Below are positions 26,219-34,592 of a stretch of DNA of 64,000 nucleotides, piece by piece; within the stretch, counting starts at the first letter, position 1, and the number at the start of each line of letters is the position of its first letter. The stretch covers positions 372,001 to 436,000 of the forward strand of contig NZ_CP159578.1 in assembly GCF_040536835.1 (NCBI RefSeq). Direction: 5' to 3'. The position numbers and the translations under genes are program-made. The notes under the pieces were generated by a model. It was not told the origin of the DNA. It made no database searches and worked only from the letters and a program-made list of their open reading frames with translations. The DNA is from Salinicola endophyticus (GTDB lineage Bacteria; Pseudomonadota; Gammaproteobacteria; Pseudomonadales; Halomonadaceae).

Positions 26219-29164
26219 CTAGCGCTGCTCGTTGTCTACGGTGACGATAACCCGCACCGCGTCGAGACGCAGGGCGGCGCTCTCGATCGCCGCATCCAGA
26301 TCGGCGCGCTCCTGGCTCAGGGCGGCCTGCTCGTCGGCACGGATCGCGCCGCTGCGCCGGGCCAGCGCCTTGAGCCGGGCCAGCTCGCCATCGAGGGTCG
26401 CGCGCATCTCGGTCTGGGCACGCTCGACCAGCGTCGGCAGCTCGCGCAGTGCCTCCTGCTCGCCGCTCTTCAGCAGGGCGCGCAGCTGCTCGTGGCGCGA
26501 CTTCAACAGCTCCCGCGCCACCCCCTTCTTGACCCGCTGCAGATTGCGCGACAGGCCGCTGAAGCTGACCTTGTCCGAGAGGTTGGCGCCGCTCTCGTCG
26601 AGCAGTACGCGAACGCCGGTGTCGGGCAGGAAGCGCCCCAGCTGGAGCTGCTTGGGTGCCGGGCAGTGGGTGCGGTAGACCAGCTCCAGCATCAGCCGGC
26701 CACCGGGAATGCTGGGGTGCTTGAGCAGTGCCAGGGCGGTATTACCGAGGCTCGAGTCGAGCACACGCTCGAGCAGCGCGGTGACCAGCGGATGCTCCCA
26801 GGAGAGCCGCTGAACGTCGTCCCGCGCCAGCGCCTGGGTGCGCGAGTAGGTGACGGTGAAGCCCTCGTCGCCCTGGGTGAGCCCGGGCAGGCTGTCGAGC
26901 ATGTGCGAGCCGGGGGCCAGGTGGGTCAGGGCGTTGCCCAGCTCGCGGCTGTCGACGCCGAAGATATCCAGCGCCTGATCGACATAGCGCGGCAGGGCGG
27001 GATCGTTGTCCTGCTCGAGTACGGCGGCGATCACCGCCTCGGCGCGCTCGGGGCGGCAGGCATTCCACTCCAGCAGGCGGTTGCGCCCGGCCTCGCGCTG
27101 GGCCAGGCGGTCTGCGTTGAAGGTGCGGGTCTCGTCGATCAGCGTGTCAACGCCGCTCTCGTCGTCGAGGCTCTCGCGCAGCGCTTCGCCGAAGGCGTCG
27201 AGCACGTCGCCGCCGGCGGCGTGCGGCGCGGTGAAGGCGTCGAGCCCTTCGCGATACCAGCGCAGCAGGGTGGCGGTAGGGCTGTGGGCGATCACCGGCA
27301 CGTGGATATCGATGGGGTGGAGCTGGCCGATACGGTCGAGGCGGCCGATGCGCTGCTCGAGCAGATCGGGATGCCATGGCAGGTCGAACATCACCAGATG
27401 GTGACAGAACTGGAAGTTGCGCCCCTCGGAGCCGATCTCCGAGCAGATCAGCAGCTGGCAGCCGGCCTCGTCGTCGGCGAAGGCGGCGGCGGCGCGGTCG
27501 CGCTCGACCAGGCTCATCTCCTCGTGGAACACCGGCGCCTGAATGCCGGCACGCACGCGCAGGGCCTCGGCCAGGTCGATGGCGCTCTGGCGATAGTGGA
27601 CGATCAGCAGCACCTTGGTCTGGCGGCCGAGTGATTCCAGCAGCGCCAGCAGCCAGGTGACCCTGGGGTCCTGCTGCCACCACGGCGTGTCGGCCTGGTG
27701 TGCAGCCTCCTGCACGGCGCGGTAGGTCGCCTCGGGGTAGAGGCGCGCCTCCCGCTGGCCGAGTTCGGCGGCGTTCAGCTGCGCGGCGACATGGTCGTTG
27801 CCGGCGACGAGCTCGTCGAGCTGGGCCTGATAGGCTGCTGGCATGTCGAGCTCGGCACTGTGCAGGTGGCGCTCGGGGAAGCCGCCGACATGGCGCCGGC
27901 TGTTGCGGAACATCACGCGTCCGGTGCCGTGGCGGTCGAGCAGCTGTTCGCGCAGCTGGCGGCGGGCGCTGGCGCGCTGGGTGTCGTCGCTTTCGGCATC
28001 GGCGAGGGTGGCGAGCAGCGCCTGGCTGTCGCCGTCGCCCGCACCGATCACCGCGCTGACCGCGTCCCGTGCCGCCGCCTCGCCCGGCAGCCGCTCGAGG
28101 GCATCGATGGCGTCAGCCACCGCGGCATAGCCGGCCTCTTCGGCGCTGAAGCGCTCTAGATCCTGGTAGCGATCCGGATCGAGCAGGCGCAGCCGTGCGA
28201 AGTGGCTCTCCAGCCCCATCTGTTCCGGCGTCGCGGTGAGCAGCAGCAGCCCCGGGATGCGCGCGGCGAGGCGTGCCACGCAGGCGTAGCCCGGCCCCTC
28301 TGCCTGGGGCGTCCAGTCCAGGTGGTGCGCCTCGTCGACGATCATCAGATCCCACTGGCTCTCCTCGGCCTGGCGCTGGCGCTGCGGATTGGCGAACAGC
28401 CACGCTTGGCTGGCGAGAATGCACTGGCCGCTGTCGAACGGATTGTCGTCGCCCCACGCCTCGCTCTGCGCCTCGTCGAGCAGGGTCACCGAGATCGAGA
28501 AGCGGCGCAGCAGCTCGATCAGCCACTGGTGGGTGAGGCTCGGCGGCACCAGGATCAGGGCGCGGCTGGCGCGCCCGGTGAGCAGCAGCCGGTGCAGGAT
28601 CAGGCCGGCTTCGATGGTCTTGCCCAGGCCCACCTCGTCGGCCAGCAGGACGCGCGGGGCATGGCGCCGGGAGACCTCGTCGGCGATGTAGAGCTGGTGC
28701 GCGATCAGGTCGATACGCGGGCCGGCCAGACCCAGCGCCGGGCTGCGCGAGAGGCGCTGATGGTGGTGCAGCGAGCGGTAGCGCAGCTCGAACCAGTCGT
28801 TGCGGTCGACCTGGCCGGTGAGCAGGCGATCCTGGGCCTGATGAAAGCGCATGCTGTCGGAGAGGCGCGCCTCGGGCAGAGTCGCCGGGGTGCCCTGTTC
28901 GTCGTGGCCGTGGTAGACGATGCAGCCGGCGTCGATCTCGACGTCGTCGACCGTGAGGGTGTGGCCCTCGGCATCGACGATGCGATCCCCCGCGGCGAAG
29001 ATGACCCGGGTCAGCGGTGCCTGGCGCGAGCTGTAGGTGCGCGTCTCCTGGCTGGCGGTGAAGAGCACGGTCACGCTGCGGGCGTCGACGCTGAGAATGG
29101 TGCCTAGTCCCAGCTCGGTTTCGCCGTCGCTGATCCAGCGCTGGCCGGGGGTGAAGTCGCTCAT
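26219..29164 (-). CDS. rapA: RNA polymerase-associated ATPase RapA (HepA)
   Basis: RapA is a Swi2/Snf2 ATPase that binds RNA polymerase and recycles it after transcription. The 981-aa protein (E. coli 968) starts with the Tudor-like N-terminal domains (FTPGQRWISDGETELGLGTI). Walker A is LLADEVGLGKTIEAGLIL (about 165-180), the DEAH box is MIVDEAHHLDW, and motif VI is LLEQRIGRLDRIGQLH. The C-terminal part has the conserved LSWEHPLVTALLERVLDS block and an Arg/Glu-rich coiled region. The stop is TAG 26219-26221. It is monocistronic. Confidence 0.96.
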   Translation of the reverse strand: MSDFTPGQRWISDGETELGLGTILSVDARSVTVLFTASQETRTYSSRQAPLTRVIFAAGDRIVDAEGHTLTVDDVEIDAGCIVYHGHDEQGTPATLPEARLSDSMRFHQAQDRLLTGQVDRNDWFELRYRSLHHHQRLSRSPALGLAGPRIDLIAHQLYIADEVSRRHAPRVLLADEVGLGKTIEAGLILHRLLLTGRASRALILVPPSLTHQWLIELLRRFSISVTLLDEAQSEAWGDDNPFDSGQCILASQAWLFANPQRQRQAEESQWDLMIVDEAHHLDWTPQAEGPGYACVARLAARIPGLLLLTATPEQMGLESHFARLRLLDPDRYQDLERFSAEEAGYAAVADAIDALERLPGEAAARDAVSAVIGAGDGDSQALLATLADAESDDTQRASARRQLREQLLDRHGTGRVMFRNSRRHVGGFPERHLHSAELDMPAAYQAQLDELVAGNDHVAAQLNAAELGQREARLYPEATYRAVQEAAHQADTPWWQQDPRVTWLLALLESLGRQTKVLLIVHYRQSAIDLAEALRVRAGIQAPVFHEEMSLVERDRAAAAFADDEAGCQLLICSEIGSEGRNFQFCHHLVMFDLPWHPDLLEQRIGRLDRIGQLHPIDIHVPVIAHSPTATLLRWYREGLDAFTAPHAAGGDVLDAFGEALRESLDDESGVDTLIDETRTFNADRLAQREAGRNRLLEWNACRPERAEAVIAAVLEQDNDPALPRYVDQALDIFGVDSRELGNALTHLAPGSHMLDSLPGLTQGDEGFTVTYSRTQALARDDVQRLSWEHPLVTALLERVLDSSLGNTALALLKHPSIPGGRLMLELVYRTHCPAPKQLQLGRFLPDTGVRVLLDESGANLSDKVSFSGLSRNLQRVKKGVARELLKSRHEQLRALLKSGEQEALRELPTLVERAQTEMRATLDGELARLKALARRSGAIRADEQAALSQERADLDAAIESAALRLDAVRVIVTVDNEQR

Positions 29165-29344
29165 GATGCCTCGGTATGCTCAGCTGCGGGGGGAGTGGGC
29201 GACGCATTCTAGCGTAAAGGCGAGGCAGTCTTAAGCGCTGCGCATCTCGGCAGGCGGCGATGCTACACTGCTGCCGCGTTCGGCAGTCGTCCGAGGGCAG
29301 GTGACGCGGGCGTGATGATCGATTCAGCGGTAGCGGGAGGCAGG

Positions 29345-29575
29345 ATGGCGACGACGAAACAGCGTGACGGTTTGCGACGCATGGCGATCGCCTCACAGGC
29401 GGTAGGCTTCGTCGCGATCATCGCCCTCGAGACCTGGCTCGGCGACGCGGCGCGCCCGTGGCAGGGGCTGACCCTGGTGCTGATGCTGCTGGCCGCGGGC
29501 TGGCTGGCACTGGTACGGCGCTACCGGCGCAACCGCGAGCGGCGCCGGCGCGACGCTGCCCGCGAGGACGTCTGA
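29345..29575 (+). CDS. Small two-helix membrane protein, unknown function
   Basis: A 77-residue product with two predicted transmembrane helices (about IASQAVGFVAIIALETWLG and GLTLVLMLLAAGWLALVRRY) and a very basic C-terminal tail (RRYRRNRERRRRDAAREDV). ATG 29345 is preferred because GGGAGGCAGG lies directly before it; ATG 29312 in the same frame is possible. It is divergent from rapA by 180 bases, with TACACT at 29264-29269 as a possible -10 box. I do not recognise a family. Confidence 0.6.
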   Translation: MATTKQRDGLRRMAIASQAVGFVAIIALETWLGDAARPWQGLTLVLMLLAAGWLALVRRYRRNRERRRRDAAREDV

Positions 29576-29631
29576 GGGCACTTGATGTCGTATTACGGAG
29601 GCACGCTTTCCGGGCGTGCGCCCCATAGAGA

Positions 29632-29663
29632 ACGACGGCGAGCGCTCGCGCACCCGCCGTCGT
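29632..29663. terminator. Hairpin between convergent genes
   Basis: ACGACGGCG (29632-29640) pairs with CGCCGTCGT (29655-29663). A smaller stem GCACGC/GCGTGC lies just upstream, at 29601-29619. There is no T-run, so termination is only plausible. It fills the 113-base gap between the small membrane protein gene and the exported protein gene. Confidence 0.35.
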
Positions 29664-29688
29664 CCGATCCTGGCCCGGTGCCAGCGCG

Positions 29689-30477
29689 TCACATCGGCGG
29701 CACGGTGCCATCGATACCCACGATCACCACCTTGGCCGGGATCGGGTCCTGGTTCATGTCACCGGCGACGAACACCGCCGCGCCGCTTTTCAGATCGTCC
29801 CTCTGCCCCTTGCGCACCTTGACCACCGGCACGTCGCTAGGCACCTGGATCTGCTTGCTACCGTTGCCGTAGTCCACCGTCAGGGTCAGGGTGCCATCCT
29901 GGGCCTGGGAGCTGTCGACCGTGCCGTTGGTCATGGTCGAGCCGCTGGCGGCGCCGCCGAGCTTCTCGCCCGCGCCCATCGCCTGGCCGCTGGTGCTGGA
30001 GACGGTGCCATTGGTCATGGTCGAGCCGCTGCTGGCGCCGCCCAGTTTTTCAGCGCCCGCCTTGGCGTCGACCGAGCCCTCTGACATGGCCCCGCGCGGG
30101 GTGTCCCAGGGGTAGTCGCCCTCGCCGGTGCCACGCATGGCGTCGGGGAAGACCACCACTTCCAGCGCCTGTGACGGCTTGCCGTCGGTGCCAGGCACGT
30201 TGGCGGTGCCGATGAAGGTGCCCTCTTCGATCTGGTCGAGGCTGCTGCGGTCGACCGCGGCGAGGCGTGTGGCGTCGTCGAAGGTGACCCGGTGGATCTT
30301 GCCGTCCGGATGCGACTCGACGCTGAAGGCGTGATCGCCGACCTCGGTGATGGTGCCGCGCAGATGCTGGGGCACCTCGCCGTTCTGGGCCGCCAGGGCG
30401 GTGGCGGCGACGCAGCCGAGCGCCAGCCCGGCCAGGGTGCGACGCAGGGCGATGAAAGTGGAGCGGGGGATAGCCAT
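29689..30477 (-). CDS. Exported repeat-containing protein, unknown function
   Basis: A 262-aa secreted protein. A Sec signal peptide (residues 1-29, LAGLALGCVAATALAA) is followed by a beta-rich domain (RGTITEVGDHAFSVESHPDG, AMRGTGEGDYPWD). Then comes a low-complexity segment with two copies of a 28-residue repeat (EKLGGASSGSTMTNGTVSS and EKLGGAASGSTMTNGTVDS, 84-bp DNA period). A second beta-rich domain ends the protein (VDYGNGSKQIQVPSDVPVV). ATG 30477 is favoured over 30519 by AAGGA spacing and by placing the signal peptide at the N-terminus. Relatives with a TMTNGTV motif are widespread but uncharacterised as far as I know. Confidence 0.75.
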   Translation of the reverse strand: MAIPRSTFIALRRTLAGLALGCVAATALAAQNGEVPQHLRGTITEVGDHAFSVESHPDGKIHRVTFDDATRLAAVDRSSLDQIEEGTFIGTANVPGTDGKPSQALEVVVFPDAMRGTGEGDYPWDTPRGAMSEGSVDAKAGAEKLGGASSGSTMTNGTVSSTSGQAMGAGEKLGGAASGSTMTNGTVDSSQAQDGTLTLTVDYGNGSKQIQVPSDVPVVKVRKGQRDDLKSGAAVFVAGDMNQDPIPAKVVIVGIDGTVPPM

Positions 30478-30656
30478 GAACGAATCCTTCCGTATCGGGG
30501 TTGGGTGTGCTCGCGCCATGGCTAGGATCGATGTGTCATGGTGTGTATCGATGCGTCACGGCGTGGACTTGAGTGCAGACCATGGCGCGGGATTGTCAAG
30601 TCGGCGACCGCTGGCTCGCCCGCGCATTGCCGGGCGGCGCGCTTCATCGCCAGGTC

Positions 30657-31439
30657 TCAGATACCGGCGTACCAGGTGTAGCCGCGGTCCTCCCAGTAGC
30701 CGCCCTTGCCGCCGCCGAGGTCGTCGAAGTCGGTGACCAGCGTGATGCCCGAGAGATACTTGGCCATCTTGTAACCCAGCTGGCGCTCGGCGCGCAGGCG
30801 CAGTGGCGCGCCGTTGGCGGTGGGCAGCGGGGCGCCGTTGAGCGAGTGGGCAAGAATCGTCTGCGGGTGGCGCGCCTCCACCAGGTCGAGGCTCTCGTAG
30901 TAGAAGTCCTTGCCATTCAACTGATCCATGCAGTGGAACACCACGTATCGCGCCTGTGGCTTGACCCCGGCGCGTGCCAGCAGGTCGCCGAGCACCGGCC
31001 CTGTCCACTGGCCGATCGCGCTCCAGCCCTCGACGCAGTCGTGGCGCGTGATCTGGGTGCGCGCCGGGAGCGCGCAGATCTCGTCGAGCGACAACGACAG
31101 CGGTGTCTCCACCAGGCCATCCAGGGTCAGCCGCCAGTCGGCGAAGCCGTTGACCGCCAGCTCCCGGTAGCGCGCTGTCTGCGGGTCGGTGGAGCCGTTG
31201 GGGCGGAACACCGGGTCGATCATCGCTGCCGGATACTCCGGTGCCAGCCCTCGCTCGCCGGCGAGGAAGCGCTGCACGCGCAGGTTGAGGCGCTGGGCCA
31301 GATTCAGGGTGCCGGCGACCTGCTCGCTCTGCGACAGGCGATCGCAGCCGGTGAGACCGAGCGCGGCGGCACCCAGCGCCGAGCGCTGGAGGAAGCGCCG
31401 CCGCGAGGTGTCGCGGCGGCCGGAATCACGACGCATCAT
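30657..31439 (-). CDS. Tat-exported molybdopterin-dependent oxidoreductase
   Basis: A 260-aa periplasmic enzyme of the sulfite-oxidase/MsrP molybdopterin fold. The N-terminus has a twin-arginine signal (SRRRFLQRSALG) with a cysteine shortly after (LTGCDRL) that could be a lipobox. The molybdenum-ligand Cys sits in ITRHDCVEGWSAIGQWTG. It is followed by VVFHCMD, SLNGAPLPTANGAPLRLRAE and the C-terminal GYWEDRGYTWYAGI. ATG 31439 has GGGAGAG before it and lies 14 bases inside the upstream cytochrome gene. That pairing indicates a membrane-tethered oxidoreductase complex. The substrate is unknown; it is shorter than E. coli MsrP (334 aa precursor). Confidence 0.85.
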   Translation of the reverse strand: MMRRDSGRRDTSRRRFLQRSALGAAALGLTGCDRLSQSEQVAGTLNLAQRLNLRVQRFLAGERGLAPEYPAAMIDPVFRPNGSTDPQTARYRELAVNGFADWRLTLDGLVETPLSLSLDEICALPARTQITRHDCVEGWSAIGQWTGPVLGDLLARAGVKPQARYVVFHCMDQLNGKDFYYESLDLVEARHPQTILAHSLNGAPLPTANGAPLRLRAERQLGYKMAKYLSGITLVTDFDDLGGGKGGYWEDRGYTWYAGI

Positions 31440-32316
31440 GCTGGTCTCTCCCGCCGCGGGTGGTTGGCGTGGTTGCTGTAGTGGACGTAGCAGCGGGCTC
31501 ATCGATGACCCTTGGCCCGCCGGTGAGCATGTCCTTGAGCTGACGCCACGGGCCGCTCAGCAGCACCATGGCGATATGCACCAGGAAGAACAGCACCAGC
31601 GCGGCGGCGACGATGAAGTGGATCGAGCGCGCGCTCTGGCGCCCACCGAACAGCTCCAATAGCCAGGGCGCGGCGGCGTTGAAGGTGGGCGACATGCACA
31701 GGCCGGTGACGATCATCAGCGGCAGCGCCACCAGCAGCACGCCCAGGTAGCTGAGCTTCTGCAGACCGTTGTAGCCGCCGTGGGGGCCGTGGAAGCGCAG
31801 GCGCAGGTGATCCAGCAGGTCGCGGCCCAGCCCTCGCCACTGGGCGCCGGAGAGCCACAGGTCGCGGCGCAGATGGCCGCTGAGCAGGGCGTAGAGGACG
31901 AACAGCGCCCCCGCTCCTGCGAACAGCCAGGCGAAGAAGAAGTGCCACAGCCGGCCCATGCTGAGGTACTGATAGCTGGGCAGGGTGCTCCAGGCGGGGA
32001 AGCCGCGCACCTGTTCCTGGCCGTTGGCCGTGGAGTAGCCGAGTACCCCGGTGGTATCGAAGACCCAGGGGCCGAGGGCGGTCTGGCCACGAATGTCGCC
32101 GTCCGGGGCGCGGATGGCGTAGAGCTCCAGCCAGGGGGCGTCGAAATCGGAAGCGCTGCCCCAGTAGAGCGCAGGATGGGCGTTGAAGATCTGCAGGCCG
32201 CTCATCAGCATCACCACCAGGCACCATAGATTGACCCAGTGCCAGAGCCTGACCGGCAGCGGATGGCGCCGACGGCCGCGGGAGGCCGAAGCCGGGGGCG
32301 AGAGCGTATCGGGCAT
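31426..32316 (-). CDS. Cytochrome b (b561/b6-type) redox partner
   Basis: A 296-aa membrane cytochrome with at least four transmembrane helices. Probable haem-ligand histidines are in RLWHWVNLW, GRLWHFFFAW, ARSIHFIVAA and FFLVHIAMV. It is the likely quinone-linked electron carrier for the molybdopterin enzyme encoded next, whose start overlaps its end. ATG 32316 is chosen because AAGGAGATCGCGC precedes it. The C-terminal tail is Thr/Arg-rich and disordered. Confidence 0.85.
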   Translation of the reverse strand: MPDTLSPPASASRGRRRHPLPVRLWHWVNLWCLVVMLMSGLQIFNAHPALYWGSASDFDAPWLELYAIRAPDGDIRGQTALGPWVFDTTGVLGYSTANGQEQVRGFPAWSTLPSYQYLSMGRLWHFFFAWLFAGAGALFVLYALLSGHLRRDLWLSGAQWRGLGRDLLDHLRLRFHGPHGGYNGLQKLSYLGVLLVALPLMIVTGLCMSPTFNAAAPWLLELFGGRQSARSIHFIVAAALVLFFLVHIAMVLLSGPWRQLKDMLTGGPRVIDEPAATSTTATTPTTRGGRDQHDAS

Positions 32317-32448
32317 GCGCGATCTCCTTCGAAGGCTCGCCCGGGGGCCAGCCGGGGCGATTCTCTCCAGCATTCTCTCCAGCATGGCACAGGATCGGCG
32401 TTCTGCCCGTGGCGGTTCGAGTGCGCGACCGCATCGTGCAGTGGGAGC

Positions 32449-32787
32449 TCAGGGGGACTCGAGCACCGGCGAGCACTGCTCCAGCGTCTTGGCCAGCGCC
32501 GGCGGGCGGTTGTCGCCATCGGCGCCGGGATCATGGGCGCGTTTCATGCGGCGCACCTCGGCGGCGCTGAAGCGCGCCTGCAGTGCGGTGGTCACGCATT
32601 CGCAGTAGCGCGCCACCTTGGGGCCATCGATGCCGGTGGCGGTGAGGTTGGCACGACACTGGGACTGGGCGCTGGCGACCTCTTGCGTCGACCACGGCGG
32701 CGGTGTGGGGGGCTCATTGGCGCCTGCGCTGCCGGCCAGCAGCAGCAGACCGAGGCCGAGCGCAGCGAGACGGGTAGAACGTGGCAT
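32449..32787 (-). CDS. Small exported protein, unknown function
   Basis: A 112-aa protein with a clear signal peptide (LAALGLGLLLLAGSAGA, cleavage near residue 23) and a mature domain with three cysteines (SQCRANLTATG, RYCECVTTAL) plus one near the end (LEQCSPVL). ATG 32787 follows CAGGAGACC. It lies upstream of the cytochrome/molybdopterin pair on the same strand with a 132-base gap and might belong to the same unit. I do not recognise a family; the CEC-containing pattern is common in small periplasmic proteins of this clade. Confidence 0.65.
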   Translation of the reverse strand: MPRSTRLAALGLGLLLLAGSAGANEPPTPPPWSTQEVASAQSQCRANLTATGIDGPKVARYCECVTTALQARFSAAEVRRMKRAHDPGADGDNRPPALAKTLEQCSPVLESP

Positions 32788-32907
32788 GGCGGGTCTCCTG
32801 GCGAGGGCGAGGCGGGCATCGCGATATGCGCGATGCTCTGTCACTGTAGCGTTACCCGACAGCCCTGCCCATTGGCCTTTTGCCTGGCCGGCGGCAGCCC
32901 GACAAAC

Positions 32908-32945
32908 AAAATGCCCGCTTCGGCAGGGCCGAAGCGGGCATTTTT
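32908..32945. terminator. Intrinsic terminator downstream of tRNA-Pro
   Basis: AAAATGCCCGCTTCGGC pairs perfectly over 17 bp with its complement around an AGG loop, with A- and T-runs at the ends. It lies 9 bases beyond the tRNA 3' end on the minus strand and can act in both directions. Confidence 0.9.
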
Positions 32946-32953
32946 CAATACGA

Positions 32954-33030
32954 TGGTCGGAGTGACAGGATTCGAACCTACGACCTCTGCCTCCCGAAGG
33001 CAGCGCTCTACCAAGCTGAGCTACACTCCG
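32954..33030 (-). tRNA. tRNA-Pro (anticodon CGG)
   Basis: A 77-nt cloverleaf with the CCA end encoded. The acceptor stem CGGAGTG pairs with CACTCCG and the discriminator is A. The D-arm contains AGCTCAGCTTGGTAGAGC, the anticodon stem-loop is CTGCC-TTCGGGA-GGCAG (anticodon CGG), and the T-arm has GGTTCGAATCC. It reads the CCG proline codon, abundant in this GC-rich genome. Confidence 0.96.
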
Positions 33031-33038
33031 ACTTCTGC

Positions 33039-33091
33039 GTCGAGCCAAACTCGACGGAGCTGAATTATACGCATCCGTGGCGCGTGCGCAA
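33039..33091 (-). promoter_or_regulatory. Promoter and 5' leader hairpin of tRNA-Pro
   Basis: On the minus strand TTGCGC (33091-33086), 16 bases, then a perfect TATAAT (33069-33064). Between it and the tRNA lies the hairpin GTCGAG-TTTGG-CTCGAC (33055-33039), which would be removed by RNase P and other processing. Confidence 0.6.
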
Positions 33092-33150
33092 CCCCTTCTT
33101 TTGCAACTCTCTCTGGCACGATCACGGCGTTCACCGCTGTCTTTCCAGAC

Positions 33151-33221
33151 GCCCGCCGAGGGAGCGACGAACGGGTGCTAACGGCCGCCGCAGCGGCGGG
33201 TCACGCTCCCTCGAAGCGGGC
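33151..33221. repeat. Long nested palindrome beyond the ispB 3' end
   Basis: GCCCGCCGAGGGAGCG (33151-33166) pairs with 33204-33221, with a 2-base AA bulge. The 37-base interior contains its own hairpin CCGCCG-CAG-CGGCGG (33185-33199). It starts 3 bases after the ispB stop in the ispB direction and has no T-run. It may protect the message end or form a cruciform. Confidence 0.6.
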
Positions 33222-33224
33222 GGA

Positions 33225-34199
33225 TCATACCTGGCGTTCGACGGCGATGCGGGTCAACGTCTCCATGCTCTCGCGGTAGGGGCTGGGCGCGAGCAGTGCG
33301 AGCTGATCGCGGGCCTTGGCGGCCATCTCTTCGGCACGGCGCTGGGTGTATTCGAGTGCGCCGGTCTCGCGCACGATCGCCAGCACCTCGTCGAGCCGCT
33401 CGAGGCCGCCATCGGTGATTGCCTGACGAATCAGAGCCGCCTGTGCCGGGGTGCCCTGGCGCATGGCGTGGATCAGCGGCAGTGTCGGCTTGCCCTCGGC
33501 GAGATCGTCGCCGACGTTCTTGCCCATGGTCTCGGCATCGCCCTGGTAGTCGAGCAGGTCGTCGATCAACTGGAAGGCCAGCCCGAGATAGCGGCCGTAG
33601 AGCTTGAGCGCGCGTTCGGCGTCGGGGTCCGCTTCGGCCAGGATCGCGCCGCTGTGGGAGGCGGCCTCGAACAGCATGGCGGTCTTGCCCTGAATGGTAT
33701 CGAAGTAGTCCGACTCCTCGATGTCGGCGTTGCCGATATTGGTGAGCTGCTGGACTTCGCCCTCGGCGATCACGCAGGTCGCCCCGGAGAGCACCTGCAT
33801 GATGCGCATCGAACCGACTTCCACCATCATCTGGAACGAGCGCGAATAGAGGAAGTCGCCGACCAGCACCGAAGGTGCGTTGCCCCAGGTCTCGTTGGCG
33901 GTGGCCTTGCCGCGCCGCCGGCTCGACTCATCGACCACGTCGTCGTGCAGCAGGGTCGAGGTGTGCATGAACTCGATCAGGGTGGCCAGGGTGATGTGGC
34001 GGTCGCCGCGGTAGTCGAGGGCGCGTGCCGCGAGCAGCACTAACAGCGGGCGCAGGCGCTTGCCACCGCTCTCGATGATGTACTGGCCGATGGTCTCGAC
34101 CAGCGGGATGCGCGATGCCAGCTGACTGAGGATCGTGCGGTTGACGGCGGCGAAGTCCTCAGCCACCGCCGCATGAATGGATGCAGCGTTGGATTGCAT
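33225..34199 (-). CDS. ispB: All-trans polyprenyl (octaprenyl-type) diphosphate synthase
   Basis: IspB makes the long isoprenoid side chain of ubiquinone. The 324-aa protein (E. coli 323) has both aspartate-rich motifs for prenyl-diphosphate and magnesium, LLHDDVVDESSRRRG and LIDDLLDYQGD. It also has GGKRLRPLLVLLAA and GKTAMLFEAASH. It is divergent from rplU, the order found across gammaproteobacteria. Chain length (C40 or C45) cannot be set from sequence alone. Confidence 0.95.
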   Translation of the reverse strand: MQSNAASIHAAVAEDFAAVNRTILSQLASRIPLVETIGQYIIESGGKRLRPLLVLLAARALDYRGDRHITLATLIEFMHTSTLLHDDVVDESSRRRGKATANETWGNAPSVLVGDFLYSRSFQMMVEVGSMRIMQVLSGATCVIAEGEVQQLTNIGNADIEESDYFDTIQGKTAMLFEAASHSGAILAEADPDAERALKLYGRYLGLAFQLIDDLLDYQGDAETMGKNVGDDLAEGKPTLPLIHAMRQGTPAQAALIRQAITDGGLERLDEVLAIVRETGALEYTQRRAEEMAAKARDQLALLAPSPYRESMETLTRIAVERQV

Positions 34200-34318
34200 G
34201 GTCGGCTTGTCACAGGGGGATTCGGGTGGGCCGCTCGAAGCCCCGGGGCCGAGAGGCGACGTGAGCGGCTATGCTAGGTGGCGCCCCGAAGTGCGTCAAG
34301 CCGCGCCCGGGCGGGTGC

Positions 34319-34347
34319 TTGCCCCAGGCACGGGCAATCGCTATAAT
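34319..34347 (+). promoter_or_regulatory. Strong sigma-70 promoter of rplU-rpmA
   Basis: TTGCCC (34319-34324), a 17-base spacer and a perfect TATAAT (34342-34347). This would start transcription near 34354 and leave a leader of about 240 nt before rplU. Confidence 0.75.
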
Positions 34348-34353
34348 CCGCGA

Positions 34354-34592
34354 CCCGACTCGTCACGCTCCCTGTTAGATGGTTGCCGGAAGGGGCACCA
34401 CTCGACGCAGGTCTCGAAGAGCACCGGTTTCACGTTCATGGGTCATGTGCCCGTCCGCGATGAGCCGCTGGTGAGGACACGGTTTCACCACTGTCTTCGA
34501 CGAGTCGACGCACTTGGCCCAACGGTTGGGGCCGGACCGAAGTTTGTAGCCCGACTGCGCTGTTAGCCCGACGCGGGCCCCGGAGAGATTCC
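34354..34592 (+). promoter_or_regulatory. About 240-nt untranslated leader of rplU-rpmA
   Basis: No convincing reading frame lies between the promoter and the rplU ATG. Paired segments are visible (for example CCCAACGGTTGGGGCCGG around 34518-34535). The ribosome-binding site of rplU is GGAGAG. A long leader on a ribosomal-protein operon suggests an autoregulatory RNA structure; no known L21 leader of this clade is recognised. Confidence 0.4.
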
